DNA of 64,000 bases from Alteripontixanthobacter maritimus (GCF_003340475.1 NZ_QBKA01000002.1:257501-321500); one strand, 5' to 3'; positions 53,255-63,491 are shown, numbered from the stretch's first letter. The notes: generated from the sequence alone by a model not told the origin. Numbers and translations are program-made.

Positions 53255-53827
53255 ATGTCCCGCATTATAACTGTCAGCCTTGCCGCTTTAGGCCTGCTAT
53301 CCGCGCCGCTCGCCGCCCCGCTCAGCGCGCAATCGGGCTTTACCGATCCGGCCGCGATCGATGCGGCGGTGGCAAGCTTTACCGGCGCGCCGATCGGTGC
53401 GCTTGGCGGTGCGAAAGACCCCGTCGATCGCCGCTTGCGGCTGGCCCGGTGCAGCAGCGCGCCCACGCTTGACTGGCATACGCCGCGCCGCGATACCGTG
53501 CGCGTGGAATGCCCGGACCCGCGCGGCTGGCGCATCTTCGTGGCCGTCACCGGGGGCAGCAACGGCGCGGCCCAGCGTCCCGGTGCGGCCCGCAGCATTG
53601 CCGCCCGCGACGAGCCCGTCGTCAAGCGCGGCGAAGTGGTGACCATGACCATCAAGGGGCGCGGTTTTTCCATCAGCCGCCAGGGTGAGGCGCTGGAGGA
53701 CGGCATGGCGGGCAACTGGATCCGCGTGCGGCCCACCGCTGCTGCCGGGCGCCGGACCACCGGCAACCGCGACGAAATGCGCGGCCGGATCGTGCGCCCC
53801 GGATTGCTGGAAATCCCGCTCGGGTAA
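53255..53827 (+). CDS. flgA: P-ring assembly chaperone FlgA
   Basis: A 190-residue secreted protein with a signal peptide ending PLSAQ; GGAG lies eight bases before the ATG. The SAF domain is visible as ARSIAARDEPVVKRGEVVTM and the C-terminal strands as FSISRQGEALEDGMAGNWIR, then MRGRIVRPGLLEIPL. FlgA helps FlgI polymerise. Confidence 0.85.
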   Translation: MSRIITVSLAALGLLSAPLAAPLSAQSGFTDPAAIDAAVASFTGAPIGALGGAKDPVDRRLRLARCSSAPTLDWHTPRRDTVRVECPDPRGWRIFVAVTGGSNGAAQRPGAARSIAARDEPVVKRGEVVTMTIKGRGFSISRQGEALEDGMAGNWIRVRPTAAAGRRTTGNRDEMRGRIVRPGLLEIPLG

Positions 53828-53860
53828 TCAGCGTGTTGAAACCACGCGCAATTTTATTGC

Positions 53861-53887
53861 TTAAGTTTTCGCAATCGCTGCCGTTCT
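53861..53887 (+). promoter_or_regulatory. sigma-28 promoter of flgM: TTAAGTTT-N11-GCCGTTCT
   Basis: The -35 TTAAGTTT matches TAAAGTTT in seven of eight bases and the -10 starts with GCCG, with an 11-base spacer. It ends 40 bases before the flgM ATG, which has AAGGAG in front. FliA-driven flgM is the standard feedback loop. Confidence 0.75.
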
Positions 53888-53927
53888 AGGGTTTGAAACC
53901 TGAAACCCATACCGTTCAAGGAGAACG

Positions 53928-54218
53928 ATGATGTCGTCCTTCGACATGACCAAGATAACCGCCTCGCTCCCTATCCGTGATCCGGGCGGCCAGCCCGCAG
54001 CACCGCGCCCAGATACGGCAACCAACCACGCCCGCAGCGATGATGGCGGCGTGACGGTCGAAGCCTCGGTCGGTCTGAGCGCAAGCCAGCCGCCGGTCGA
54101 TGGCGACCGCGTGGCACAGATCCGAAGCGCGCTGCAGCAAGGCAATTACCCGATCCTTCCCACCGAAATCGCCGACGCCGTTATCGCGGCCAAGCTGATG
54201 CTGAGTTCCGGAGAGTGA
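53928..54218 (+). CDS. flgM: anti-sigma-28 factor FlgM
   Basis: A 96-residue protein with a disordered N-terminal half and a helical C-terminal half (VDGDRVAQIRSALQQGNYPI, PTEIADAVIAAKLML), the FlgM signature. It binds FliA until the hook is finished and is then exported. The flgN start overlaps its stop by four bases. Confidence 0.92.
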   Translation: MMSSFDMTKITASLPIRDPGGQPAAPRPDTATNHARSDDGGVTVEASVGLSASQPPVDGDRVAQIRSALQQGNYPILPTEIADAVIAAKLMLSSGE

Positions 54219-54583
54219 CCATGGAATCCCCCGCGTCCCAAACTGGCAATGCGAACGCGCCCGCCACGCTGAACGACAATCTCCGGCAGATGGTTGCCGC
54301 CTTGGAAGCGGAGCGGCAGTCGCTTGCCGGACTAGACCGCGACGGGATCACCAGCGCGGCGGACCGCAAGGATTTGCTTTGCAGCGTGCTAGCAGGCGCA
54401 ATTCCCGGCTCGCTGGACGAGGAAGGGCGCGCCTTGGTGCGGGCCGCCGCCCAGAAAAACGAGACCAACCGCCGCATTCGCAACCTGCTGGCCACCAATG
54501 TGGCCGCGCGGCTGGATGCGCTGTCGGGCAGCCCCGGGCTGTATACCTCGCCAAACGCCGCAATGGTGCTCCAGCGCGCCTGA
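54215..54583 (+). CDS. flgN: FlgN-like flagellar chaperone
   Basis: A 122-residue helical protein (LRQMVAALEAERQSLAGLDR, VRAAAQKNETNRRIRNLLAT) directly after flgM, where FlgN for FlgK and FlgL is expected. Sequence conservation in this family is low. The tail (GSPGLYTSPNAAMVLQRA) is not a known motif. Confidence 0.72.
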   Translation: MTMESPASQTGNANAPATLNDNLRQMVAALEAERQSLAGLDRDGITSAADRKDLLCSVLAGAIPGSLDEEGRALVRAAAQKNETNRRIRNLLATNVAARLDALSGSPGLYTSPNAAMVLQRA

Positions 54584-54591
54584 CCTTAATT

Positions 54592-54607
54592 TGGCATGAT
54601 GCTTGCT
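54592..54607 (+). promoter_or_regulatory. sigma-54 promoter: TGGCATG-N4-TTGCT
   Basis: It matches the -24/-12 consensus except for one base (T in place of C). It begins nine bases after the flgN stop and should start transcripts near 54618. This excludes the TTG at 54603 as a start codon for the gene that follows, and it places flhA and fliA under sigma-54 control. Confidence 0.7.
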
Positions 54608-54635
54608 GAACCCCTCGCAGGCCCCATCCGGGGCG

Positions 54636-55673
54636 ATGCAGGGGATGCCACTCGTGAGCGAAGCCAGTTTCATGGGATTGTTGGGAACACCGCCCATTCG
54701 TGGAGCGGTTTTCGGCCGTAACGCCGGGTCGCCTGTCTCCTCCGCCACATCCGCACCTGCGCCGTCGCCCGCGCCCGCTTCGCCAACGCGCGATGCCATC
54801 GCCCGCGCCGCCAACCGGACGGGAATGGATTTCGACTACCTGCTGGCGCAGGCGAAGCTGGAATCCAGCCTCGACCCAAGCGCCAAGGCGCGCACATCCA
54901 GCGCATCGGGCCTGTACCAGTTCATCGACAGCACCTGGCTGGAAACGTTGGGCCGCCATGGCGAGCGGCTGGGGCTGGGCAATATGTCTTCGGCCATCGA
55001 CACCAGTTCGGGCCGCGCCCGCGTTGCCGATCCGTCGCAGCGTGCCTCCATCATGGCGCTGCGCTTCGATCCGCAGGCATCCGCACTGATGGCGGGCGCG
55101 CTGGCGTCGGACAACCGCGCCGCGCTGACGCCGGTGCTGGGCCGCGAACCGGGGCCGAGCGAGCTGTATGTCGCGCATTTCCTGGGTGCGGGCGGGGCGT
55201 CGCAATTCTTCCAAACGCTGCGCGAGTCGCCCGATACATCTGCTGCCGCCATCCTGCCACGCCCAGCCGCCGCCAATCGCGGTATCTTCTACGAACGCAG
55301 CGGTGCGCCGCGTTCGGTCGGCGAGGTGATGCAGCTGTTCGAGGCGAAGATCACCCGCGCGATGGAGGGCAAACCCGCGCCCGCATTCGCCGCGCAAACG
55401 CTCGGTTCTGGCCCGGTGCCCACCAGCCTGCCGCAGGAGTTCGCCGTGGCGCAGGCTGAAGCGCGCGGCACGCGGACCAGCGCATCGGACGTTGGCAATT
55501 ACACCCCCCGCCGCGCTGCGCTCACGCCACCTGACGCGCCCGAGCCGGCGGGCAGACGCGCGATGTCCGACATTCTCGCCGACAGCTTCGGCAGTTCCGC
55601 AAGCACCTTCTCCCCCGCCGCACAGGCCCGCACCGCGCGCGCTTACGGCCAGATCAAGGCGTTCGGGCTTTGA
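54636..55673 (+). CDS. lytic transglycosylase, flagellar rod-penetration type
   Basis: The product is about 345 residues. The Slt-type catalytic region reads YLLAQAKLESSLDPSAKART (catalytic Glu in KLESS), followed by SGLYQFIDSTWLETLGRHG. The C-terminal part (AHFLGAGGASQFFQTL) is also typical. It would open peptidoglycan for the rod, replacing the missing muramidase domain of FlgJ. The start is uncertain: ATG 54636, ATG 54645 or GTG 54654; the GTG has AGGGG at a good distance. The stop overlaps the flhA start. Confidence 0.88.
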   Translation: MQGMPLVSEASFMGLLGTPPIRGAVFGRNAGSPVSSATSAPAPSPAPASPTRDAIARAANRTGMDFDYLLAQAKLESSLDPSAKARTSSASGLYQFIDSTWLETLGRHGERLGLGNMSSAIDTSSGRARVADPSQRASIMALRFDPQASALMAGALASDNRAALTPVLGREPGPSELYVAHFLGAGGASQFFQTLRESPDTSAAAILPRPAAANRGIFYERSGAPRSVGEVMQLFEAKITRAMEGKPAPAFAAQTLGSGPVPTSLPQEFAVAQAEARGTRTSASDVGNYTPRRAALTPPDAPEPAGRRAMSDILADSFGSSASTFSPAAQARTARAYGQIKAFGL

Positions 55674-57799
55674 GCAATCTTCAGACCCTCACAGCGCGAT
55701 TCGGCCCTAGTATCGGCGCCGCGCCCGCCGCACTGGCCATGCCGCTGGGTATCCTCGCGCTCATCACGCTGATGGTGCTGCCGATCCCGTCGATCATGCT
55801 GGATGCGTTTTTCGTGCTCAACATCGCGCTGAGCATCGCCATCCTGATGGCGGCCTTGAACGCCACCAAGCCGCTCGATTTCAGCGCCTTTCCATCCGTG
55901 CTGCTGTTCGCGACCCTGCTCAGGCTGGCGCTTAACGTCGCCTCCACCCGCATCGTGCTGGTCGAAGGCCACAAGGGCGGCGCGGCGGCGGGGCAGGTGA
56001 TCGAAAGCTTCGGCGCGTTCCTGGTCGATGGCAATTTCGCGGTCGGCCTGTTCGTCTTCATCATCCTCCTCATCATCAACCTCGTGGTGGTGACGAAGGG
56101 TGCAGGGCGCGTTTCGGAAGTCTCCGCCCGCTTCACGCTCGATGCGTTGCCGGGCAAGCAAATGGCAATCGACGCTGATATTGCCGCTGGGCTGATGACG
56201 GCGGAAGAAGCGCGCGCCCGCCGCATCGAAGTATCCACCGAAGCCGATTTCTACGGCGCGATGGATGGTACGTCCAAATTCGTGAAGGGCGATGCGATTG
56301 CCGCCATGCTGATCCTGGGCGTGAACCTGATTGCGGGCTTCGCGCTGGGGATGCTCAGCCACGATCTGACCGCGGGCGAAGCGGCGGAATTTTACGTTAC
56401 GCTGGCCGTGGGCGACGCGCTGGTGGCGCAGGTTCCCGCGCTGCTGTTGTCAATCGCGGCAGCCGCCATCGTCACTCGCGTATCCGACACCCGCAATCTG
56501 GTAGGGCAGATCGGCGGACAGTTTTCCGATCCACGCGCCTGGTTGCCGGTCGGCGTGGTGCTCGGCGCGCTGGGCCTGATCCCGGCCATGCCGCAAACCG
56601 TGTTCCTGCCCGCCGCAGGCCTGGTGTTCTGGCTGGTCTGGCATCTCCGCCGCAAGGCCAATACGCCGGCGGAGGTCGAAGCCGCGCCGGAGCCGGTGGA
56701 CGCGGAAAAGATCGCCATCGAGGATGTATGCGACCACACGCTCGTAACTATCGAACTGGGCTACGGCCTCGTCCATCTGGTGGACAAGGCGAAAAGCGCT
56801 CCGCTGGTTGCTCGGATTACAGGGGTGCGCAAGCAGCTTTCCCAAGGCTTTGGCTTCGTGGTGCCGCGTTTCCGCGTGCGCGATTCGCTCGACCTGCCGG
56901 CCAATGACTACCGCATCGTGCTGGGCGGTGTGACAGTCGGCGGCGCGTCGCTGAAACCCGCGCAGGTGCTGGCCATCGACACCGGCGAGGTGGGCGGACG
57001 GACGAGTTTGCATGGCCAAGCCGCAGTCGATCCCAGCTTCGGCTGTCCCGGCCTGTGGATCCCGCCCGAACAGCGCGAAACGGCGGTGGCGGAAGGCTAT
57101 CTGGTGGTCGATCCCAGCACCATTGTCGCCACGCATCTCAACCAGCTTCTGTCGACCCGCGGCGAGGCGATGTTGGGGCCGGAGGAAGTGCGCGGCATCC
57201 TGGACGCGGTGAAGGACCGAGCGCCGGGCCTGGTCGAGGCGGTTCATCCCGATCCGCTGTCGCTTGCCGCGCTGACACGGCTGCTGCGCGGAATGCTGGC
57301 CGATGGCATACCGCTCGGCCATCCGCTCCCGATCCTGTCGAGCATTGCGCTGGGCCTGCAACAGACGCAGGACTTCGACGCGCTGGTGGACCGGGTCCGC
57401 GCCGATCTGGGCGCGCTTCTGGTGGCGCAGGTCTGCCCGCCGGACACCCCGTTACCCGTGGTCACGCTCGATGCATCGCTGGAAGCGGCGATCCTCGGCG
57501 GCATGATCGATCCCACCACCGGACAGCCGCTGATCGAACCCGATTGCGCGCGCATGATCGGGGACCGCGTTGCCGAAATGGTTGAAGCGAGCGCGGGCGG
57601 CCCGCTGGCCATGATCGTTCAGCCGCCCGTGCGCCGCCCGGTCGCCCGCCTGCTGCGCCAGCGCGCGCCCGGCTGTCTGGTGCTCAGCATCACCGAATTG
57701 CCCGCCGCGCAGCCGGTGGAAGTGGCGGCAATCATCGGCACGCCTGAATTGACCCCGCCCAATACCGGGACATCAGAACCGCTGGAGGCCTTGGCTTGA
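55670..57799 (+). CDS. flhA: flagellar export-gate protein FlhA
   Basis: A 709-residue protein with a TTG start that overlaps the upstream stop (TTGA). Eight membrane helices occupy the first half (MPLGILALITLMVLPIPSIM, then LDAFFVLNIALSIAILMAAL) with the FLATLLRLALNVASTRIVL-like motif seen as LLFATLLRLALNVASTRIVL. The FHIPEP-type loop region is DALPGKQMAIDADIAAGLMT. The cytoplasmic domain follows (ELGYGLVHLVDKA, LHGQAAVDPSFGCPGLWIP). FlhA forms the nonameric export ring. Confidence 0.96.
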   Translation: MSNLQTLTARFGPSIGAAPAALAMPLGILALITLMVLPIPSIMLDAFFVLNIALSIAILMAALNATKPLDFSAFPSVLLFATLLRLALNVASTRIVLVEGHKGGAAAGQVIESFGAFLVDGNFAVGLFVFIILLIINLVVVTKGAGRVSEVSARFTLDALPGKQMAIDADIAAGLMTAEEARARRIEVSTEADFYGAMDGTSKFVKGDAIAAMLILGVNLIAGFALGMLSHDLTAGEAAEFYVTLAVGDALVAQVPALLLSIAAAAIVTRVSDTRNLVGQIGGQFSDPRAWLPVGVVLGALGLIPAMPQTVFLPAAGLVFWLVWHLRRKANTPAEVEAAPEPVDAEKIAIEDVCDHTLVTIELGYGLVHLVDKAKSAPLVARITGVRKQLSQGFGFVVPRFRVRDSLDLPANDYRIVLGGVTVGGASLKPAQVLAIDTGEVGGRTSLHGQAAVDPSFGCPGLWIPPEQRETAVAEGYLVVDPSTIVATHLNQLLSTRGEAMLGPEEVRGILDAVKDRAPGLVEAVHPDPLSLAALTRLLRGMLADGIPLGHPLPILSSIALGLQQTQDFDALVDRVRADLGALLVAQVCPPDTPLPVVTLDASLEAAILGGMIDPTTGQPLIEPDCARMIGDRVAEMVEASAGGPLAMIVQPPVRRPVARLLRQRAPGCLVLSITELPAAQPVEVAAIIGTPELTPPNTGTSEPLEALA

Positions 57800-58554
57800 A
57801 GCACGAACAATCACAATTCATCCGGCCCCCATCGGACCGGCCCACCCCTGCCAAGGCCGCCTACACCGCAAGCAGCGCCGACGCCGCATTGGTCGAGGAC
57901 CGCGTGCGAAGGTTCCTCCCCATGGTACGCCGCGCGGCCTGGCATATCTACGGAAATGGCCGCGATGGGCTGGAAGTGGAGGATCTGGTCCAGGCAGGCC
58001 TGATTGCGCTCACTGAATGCGCGCGCCGTCATGATGCGCCTACGGAAGATGGCTTTGCTGCCTACGCCAAAATTCGCGTGCGCGGGGCGATGTTCGATAT
58101 CGTTCGAAAGTTGCTGCCCGATGGCCGGACCGCTGCGCGCCGCCGCCGTATTATCGCCGATGCTCGCGCAAGGCTCGAATTGCAGCTCGGGCGGGCACCG
58201 GATGTGGCCGAACTCGCCGCGCAAAGCGGATTGAGCGAGGCGGATGTGATCCTGCATGATGGTGCCGCAACCCATCTCGTACAGCTGGACGGAGCCTATG
58301 ATGACAGCAGCGAAGCCTTTGCCGATGACACGCCAGACCCCTTCGCGCTGCTGGCCGAGATCGAGGATTCGAGCCGGCTGGCCGGGGCCATCGCCGCCTT
58401 GCCGGACCGGCTGAAACTGGTGCTGCAACTGTATTTCGTGGAAGAATTGAATCTTGCCGAAATCGCCGAAGTGCTGGAAGTGAGCGTGCCGCGCGTTCAC
58501 CAGATCAAGGCGCAGGCGCTGAAAGCCGCGCGCGATCTGCTGGAAGACGGGTAG
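57796..58554 (+). CDS. fliA: flagellar sigma-28 factor FliA
   Basis: The TTG start overlaps the flhA stop, giving 252 residues. Region 2 is visible as EVEDLVQAGLIALTECAR and FAAYAKIRVRGAMFDIVRKL; region 4 is LNLAEIAEVLEVSVPRVHQI followed by KAQALKAARDLL. FliA drives late genes (flagellin, fliD, flgM). Its targets in this window share a TTAA-N15-[G/T]CCGTTCT pattern. Confidence 0.92.
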   Translation: MKHEQSQFIRPPSDRPTPAKAAYTASSADAALVEDRVRRFLPMVRRAAWHIYGNGRDGLEVEDLVQAGLIALTECARRHDAPTEDGFAAYAKIRVRGAMFDIVRKLLPDGRTAARRRRIIADARARLELQLGRAPDVAELAAQSGLSEADVILHDGAATHLVQLDGAYDDSSEAFADDTPDPFALLAEIEDSSRLAGAIAALPDRLKLVLQLYFVEELNLAEIAEVLEVSVPRVHQIKAQALKAARDLLEDG

Positions 58555-58627
58555 GGCGAAGCTGGCCTTCATGGCGACAACAATTTCTAAGTGATATTTC
58601 GAGGGCGTCCCCGCTACATGGCAGCCC

Positions 58628-59557
58628 ATGTTAGCGCTGACCCACCTCCAACGCCTCGAAGCGGAAGCCATCCACATCATGCGCGAGGTGGTGGCCGAGG
58701 CCGCCAATCCGGTGATGATGTATTCCGTCGGCAAGGACAGCGCGGTCATGCTGCACCTCGCGAAAAAGGCGTTCTACCCCGCACCGCCCCCATTTCCGCT
58801 GCTGCATGTCGATACCACGTGGAAGTTCCGCGACATGTATGCACTGCGCGAGAAAGCCGCATCGGATGCGGGGATGGAGTTGCTCGTGTGGCAGAACCCC
58901 GAAGCGGCGGCGCAAGGCATCAACCCGTTCGATCATGGCGCGGTGCATACCGACATGTGGAAAACGCAAGGGTTGAAACAGGCGCTCGACCACCATGGCT
59001 TCGATGCGGCATTCGGCGGGGCCCGGCGCGACGAGGAAAAGAGCCGCGCCAAGGAACGCGTGTTCAGCTTCCGCACCGCCAGTCACGGCTGGGACCCCAA
59101 AGCGCAGCGCCCGGAGCTGTGGAACCTCTACAATGCGCGCAAGGCACCCCGAAACGGCAAGGGTGGGGGCGAGAGTATCCGCGTGTTCCCGATCAGCAAC
59201 TGGACCGAACTGGATGTGTGGCAATACATCATGGCGGAAGGGATCGACATCGTGCCGCTGTATTTCGCCGCGCCGCGCCCGACGTTTGAACATGATGGCG
59301 GACTGTTCATGGCCGACGATGTGGAACGTCTGGAGCAGGTGCTGGGTTACCGGCCCGAGATAACCGAACGCTCCATCCGTTTCCGCACGCTGGGCTGCTT
59401 CCCGCTGACGGGCGCTGTGGAAAGCGAGGCCTCCGATCTTTCCGAAGTGGTGCAGGAAATGCTGCTCACCACCACCAGCGAACGGCAGGGCCGCGTCATC
59501 GACAAGGACGAAGGCGGGGCGGGCATGGAGAAGAAGAAGCAGGAGGGGTATTTCTGA
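58628..59557 (+). CDS. cysD: sulfate adenylyltransferase small subunit CysD
   Basis: A 309-residue PP-loop protein ([20 protein letters not shown]). The family segments [20 protein letters not shown] and [17 protein letters not shown] are present. CysD makes adenosine-5-phosphosulfate with CysN. Its stop overlaps the CysN start by one base. The 73 bases before it contain no clear regulatory site. Confidence 0.96.
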   Translation: MLALTHLQRLEAEAIHIMREVVAEAANPVMMYSVGKDSAVMLHLAKKAFYPAPPPFPLLHVDTTWKFRDMYALREKAASDAGMELLVWQNPEAAAQGINPFDHGAVHTDMWKTQGLKQALDHHGFDAAFGGARRDEEKSRAKERVFSFRTASHGWDPKAQRPELWNLYNARKAPRNGKGGGESIRVFPISNWTELDVWQYIMAEGIDIVPLYFAAPRPTFEHDGGLFMADDVERLEQVLGYRPEITERSIRFRTLGCFPLTGAVESEASDLSEVVQEMLLTTTSERQGRVIDKDEGGAGMEKKKQEGYF

Positions 59558-61473
59558 TGGCCGACGCCCCTTCCGCTTACGAAACAGATGCGCTGATTGC
59601 GGATGATATCGACGCCTATCTCGACGCACACCAGAACAAGGGCCTGCTGCGCTTCATCACCTGCGGCAGCGTGGATGACGGCAAGTCCACCCTGATCGGG
59701 CGGCTGCTATATGACAGCAAGATGGTGTTCGAGGACCAGCTCGCCGCGCTGGAATCCGACAGCAAAAAGGTCGGTACGCAAGGGCAGGAGATCGACTTTG
59801 CGCTCTTAGTGGACGGGCTGGCGGCGGAGCGCGAACAGGGCATCACCATCGACGTCGCCTACCGGTTCTTCGCCACCGAAAAGCGCAAGTTCATCGTGGC
59901 AGATACGCCGGGGCACGAACAATATACGCGCAACATGGTCACCGGCGCATCGACCGCCGATCTGGCGGTGATCCTGATCGATGCGCGCAAGGGTGTTTTG
60001 AAACAGACGCGCCGTCATACCTTCCTGTGTCAGCTATTGGGCATTCGCCACATGGTGCTGGCAGTGAACAAGATGGATCTGGTCGGATACGACCGCGCGG
60101 TGTTCGACGATATCGTGGCGCAATACCGGACCTTCGCGCATGAGCTGGGTATGGAGGGCGTGACCGCCATCCCGCTGTCGGGTTTTCGCGGAGACCACAT
60201 CACCGCCACGCCCTCGCCGAACATGCCGTGGTATGACGGGCCGTCGCTGATCGGGCATCTGGAAAGCGTGGAGCTGGCGTCCTCTGCCTTGCAGCAGCAG
60301 CCTTTCGCCATGCCGGTGCAGTGGGTGAACCGACCCGATTTGGATTTTCGCGGGTTCGCGGGATTGATCGCTGGCGGATCGGTGAAACCCGGCGATACGG
60401 TGCGCGTGGTACCCTCGGGCAAGACTAGCACGGTGGCGCGCATCGTGACTGCGGATGGCGATCTGGACGAGGCAGTGGCGGGCCAGTCCGTCACGCTGAC
60501 GATGGCGGACGAGATCGATTGTTCGCGAGGCGATGTGATTGCCGCCGCCGACGCTCCACCCGAAACCGCCGACCAGTTCGAGGCCACGCTGGTCTGGATG
60601 GATGACGAGGCGCTGAAACCGGGGCGCGGATACTGGCTCAAGCTAGCGACGCAGACCGTGACCGCCACGGTGCAGGAACCGAAATACGAAATCGATATCG
60701 AGCACGAGCAGCACATTGCCGCCAAGACGCTAGCCCTGAACGCGATCGGCGTGGCCGAAGTCTATACCGACAAGCCGCTGGTGTTTGCGCCCTATGTGCA
60801 TTCGAAGACGTTGGGCGGCTTCATCCTGGTGGACAAGATCACTAACCGCACGGTCGCCGCCGGAATGCTGAATTTCAGCCTGCGCCGGGCGGACAACGTC
60901 CATTGGCAGCCGACCACGATCGGCCGCGAGGATCACGCCGCGCTGAAGAGCCAAACGCCGCGCCTGCTATGGTTCACCGGCCTTTCGGGCAGCGGCAAAT
61001 CGACTATTGCCAACGAGGTGGAAAAGCTGCTGGCGCAGATGAACCGGCATACCTTCCTGCTCGACGGCGATAATGTGCGCCACGGGCTGAACAAGGATCT
61101 GGGCTTTACCGAAGCCGACAGGATCGAGAACATTCGCCGCATCGGGGAAGTCGCCAAGCTGATGACCGATGCAGGGCTGGTGGTGCTTACCGCCTTCATC
61201 AGCCCCTTCCGCGCCGAACGCGATATGGTGCGCGCCATGCTGCCGGAGGGCGAGTTCGTGGAAATCTTCGTTGATACCCCGCTGGACGTGGCCGAAGCGC
61301 GCGATGTGAAGGGGTTGTACAAGAAGGCACGCGCGGGTGAGTTGAAAAACTTCACCGGCATCGACAGTCCGTATGAAGCACCCGAAACGCCTGAAATCCG
61401 GGTGAACACGGTCGAGATGACGCCCGTCGAGGCCGCTGAGCACATCATCCGGCAGATACTCCCGCTGAAATGA
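59557..61473 (+). CDS. cysNC: fused sulfate adenylyltransferase GTPase and APS kinase
   Basis: A 638-residue fusion protein. Residues 1-450 are the CysN GTPase with G1 [15 protein letters not shown]3 DTPGHEQY and G4 NKMD. From about 470 a second P-loop ([19 protein letters not shown]) begins the CysC APS kinase, followed by [20 protein letters not shown] and [20 protein letters not shown]. It couples GTP hydrolysis to sulfate activation and then makes PAPS. Confidence 0.96.
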   Translation: MADAPSAYETDALIADDIDAYLDAHQNKGLLRFITCGSVDDGKSTLIGRLLYDSKMVFEDQLAALESDSKKVGTQGQEIDFALLVDGLAAEREQGITIDVAYRFFATEKRKFIVADTPGHEQYTRNMVTGASTADLAVILIDARKGVLKQTRRHTFLCQLLGIRHMVLAVNKMDLVGYDRAVFDDIVAQYRTFAHELGMEGVTAIPLSGFRGDHITATPSPNMPWYDGPSLIGHLESVELASSALQQQPFAMPVQWVNRPDLDFRGFAGLIAGGSVKPGDTVRVVPSGKTSTVARIVTADGDLDEAVAGQSVTLTMADEIDCSRGDVIAAADAPPETADQFEATLVWMDDEALKPGRGYWLKLATQTVTATVQEPKYEIDIEHEQHIAAKTLALNAIGVAEVYTDKPLVFAPYVHSKTLGGFILVDKITNRTVAAGMLNFSLRRADNVHWQPTTIGREDHAALKSQTPRLLWFTGLSGSGKSTIANEVEKLLAQMNRHTFLLDGDNVRHGLNKDLGFTEADRIENIRRIGEVAKLMTDAGLVVLTAFISPFRAERDMVRAMLPEGEFVEIFVDTPLDVAEARDVKGLYKKARAGELKNFTGIDSPYEAPETPEIRVNTVEMTPVEAAEHIIRQILPLK

Positions 61474-62234
61474 GCAAGCTCGGCAACCTGTCCGACGCGG
61501 CGCTGGCCGCGCATCTCGCGCATGAGGCGGGCCGGATCGCCCTGCGTGTTCGGGCGGAAAGCGGGCTGGAAGGCAGGGGGCTGGGGGATGAGGGGGACCG
61601 GCGAGCGAACGAGTATCTCGTCGCTGCATTGCGGGAGGCTCGGCCCGATGACGGGATACTGTCCGAAGAAAGCAAGGATACAGAAGCGCGCCTGTCCAAG
61701 TCGCGCGTGTGGATTGTCGATCCGGTGGATGGCACCCGCGAATATGGCGAGGGTCGGTCCGACTGGGCGGTGCATGTTGCGCTCAGCGTGGACGGTGCGC
61801 CGACGATTGGCGCGGTTGCGCTACCCGGTCTGGCGGGCGGTACGGTCTTGCGTTCAGACGAGGTTCGACCGCTGGAGCCATACGACGCCGCGCCGCGCTT
61901 TCTTGTCAGCCGCAGCCGTCCCGCAAAGGAAGCGGTTGCGGTTGCAGAAGCGATGGGCGGCGACCTGATCCCCATGGGCTCCGCCGGGGCAAAGGCAATG
62001 GCGGTCGTTCGCGGCGAAGCGGAAATCTATCTGCATTCCGGCGGGCAGTACGAATGGGACAATTGCGCGCCCGCCGCCGTGGCGCTCGCCCATGGCCTGC
62101 ATGCGAGCCGGATCGATGGCGCGCCGCTGACCTACAATCACCGCGAAACGTGGCTGCCCGATCTGCTGATCTGCCGCCCCGAACTGGCAGGGCAGGTGCT
62201 GAAACTCGTCAGCGACCTGCCCGTATCTGAGTAG
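61470..62234 (+). CDS. cysQ: 3'(2'),5'-bisphosphate nucleotidase CysQ
   Basis: A 254-residue inositol-monophosphatase-fold enzyme. The metal motifs are [10 protein letters not shown] and [20 protein letters not shown], then a late [20 protein letters not shown]. It removes 3'-phosphate from PAP, recycling the product of PAPS use. It overlaps cysNC by four bases. It is convergent with the thiolase gene with no spacer at all. Confidence 0.93.
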   Translation: MSKLGNLSDAALAAHLAHEAGRIALRVRAESGLEGRGLGDEGDRRANEYLVAALREARPDDGILSEESKDTEARLSKSRVWIVDPVDGTREYGEGRSDWAVHVALSVDGAPTIGAVALPGLAGGTVLRSDEVRPLEPYDAAPRFLVSRSRPAKEAVAVAEAMGGDLIPMGSAGAKAMAVVRGEAEIYLHSGGQYEWDNCAPAAVALAHGLHASRIDGAPLTYNHRETWLPDLLICRPELAGQVLKLVSDLPVSE

Positions 62235-63491
62235 TTACACGCGTTCGATAATGATGGCCGGCGCCATGCCACCCGCTGCGCACATGGTGATCAGCGCATA
62301 GCGCCCTTCGCTGCGTTCCAGCTCGTCGAGCGCAGTGCCGATCAGGATTGCGCCGGTCGCGCCGATCGGATGGCCCAACGCGATGGAGCCGCCATTGATG
62401 TTCACTTTCGCGCGGTCGAGATCCAGATCGCGGATGAACTTTTCCGCCACCACGGCAAACGCCTCGTTGATTTCCCAGACGTCGATATCGTCTTTCGTCA
62501 GGCCGGCCTTGGCCAGCACCTTTTTCGCTGCCGGAACCGGCGCGTTCAGCATCAGCGTGGGATCGTCCCCGACATTGGCAGTGGCGACGATGCGCGCGCG
62601 TGGTTTGAGGCCGTGGGCGTCGGCATATTCCTTCGACGCGAGGAGGATCGCCGCCGCGCCATCGACCACACCCGACGACGTACCGACATGGTGTACGGGT
62701 TCGAATTCGAGATCGGGGTATTTCTTCTTGATCTGGCCAGCAAACGTCGTTCCGTCGGCGGCGATGGGGTAATCGTAGAACTTGCCGAATGCGGGCTTCA
62801 TTTCGCCCAGCGTTTCCACCGTGGTTTCAGGGCGGGGGTATTCCTCGCGGTCGAGCAGAATTTCGCCGTCCGCGTTTTTCACGGTCACCAGCGACTTGTC
62901 GAACCGGCCTTCCTCGATCGCCCGCCCGGCGCGCTGCTGGCTGGTTGCGCCCAGTTCCTCCAGCGCCTTGCGGTCGATGCCTTCCATCGCGGCGATGGCA
63001 TCGGCGGCAACGCCTTGGTTAGTTTGCGGGTGGACCGCATCCAGCGTCTCGTTGCCAGCCCCGATCCCGAACGGCATCTTGAAGCCCGCCTGCTGCGCGC
63101 CGCCGTGGAACTCGGCAACCTTGCTCATGCTCTCGGTGCCGCCTGCAATGACGAGGTCTTCCATGCCCGACATGACCTGCGCCGCTGCCAGTGCGGTGGC
63201 AGTGATGCCGCTGCCGCAATAGCGGTCCAACGTGACCCCGCTCGCTGTAATGTCGTATCCGGCATCCAGCGCCGCCATGCGGCCCAGATCGCCCGCCTGC
63301 TCGCCTACTTGGCTGGACGTGCCCCAAATGATGTCGTCCACGTCCTTCGTGTCGAGATCGTTGCGGTCGCGGATCGCGGCCAGGACGGCCTTGGCCAGAT
63401 GCTGCGGGTGGACGCCGGAATACGCGCCCTTGCCGGGCTTGCCCACGGCGCGAGGGGTGCGGACGGCGTCAATGATATAGGCTTCGGCCAT
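62235..63491 (-). CDS. thiolase (acetyl-CoA C-acyltransferase)
   Basis: A 418-residue thiolase. The catalytic Cys92 lies in LDRYCGSGITATALAAAQVM. The remaining active-site residues are in NEAFAVVAEKF (His of the NEAF pair replaced as usual by context), GGSIALGHPIGATGA and the C-terminal CAAGGMAPA. It condenses or cleaves acyl-CoAs in fatty-acid, polyhydroxyalkanoate or amino-acid metabolism; the precise chain length is not visible. Confidence 0.92.
   Translation of the reverse strand: MAEAYIIDAVRTPRAVGKPGKGAYSGVHPQHLAKAVLAAIRDRNDLDTKDVDDIIWGTSSQVGEQAGDLGRMAALDAGYDITASGVTLDRYCGSGITATALAAAQVMSGMEDLVIAGGTESMSKVAEFHGGAQQAGFKMPFGIGAGNETLDAVHPQTNQGVAADAIAAMEGIDRKALEELGATSQQRAGRAIEEGRFDKSLVTVKNADGEILLDREEYPRPETTVETLGEMKPAFGKFYDYPIAADGTTFAGQIKKKYPDLEFEPVHHVGTSSGVVDGAAAILLASKEYADAHGLKPRARIVATANVGDDPTLMLNAPVPAAKKVLAKAGLTKDDIDVWEINEAFAVVAEKFIRDLDLDRAKVNINGGSIALGHPIGATGAILIGTALDELERSEGRYALITMCAAGGMAPAIIIERV

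Noticed and set aside
54603-54635. TTG at 54603 as start of the transglycosylase
   Set aside because: It lies inside the -12 element of the sigma-54 promoter, upstream of the expected transcript start.
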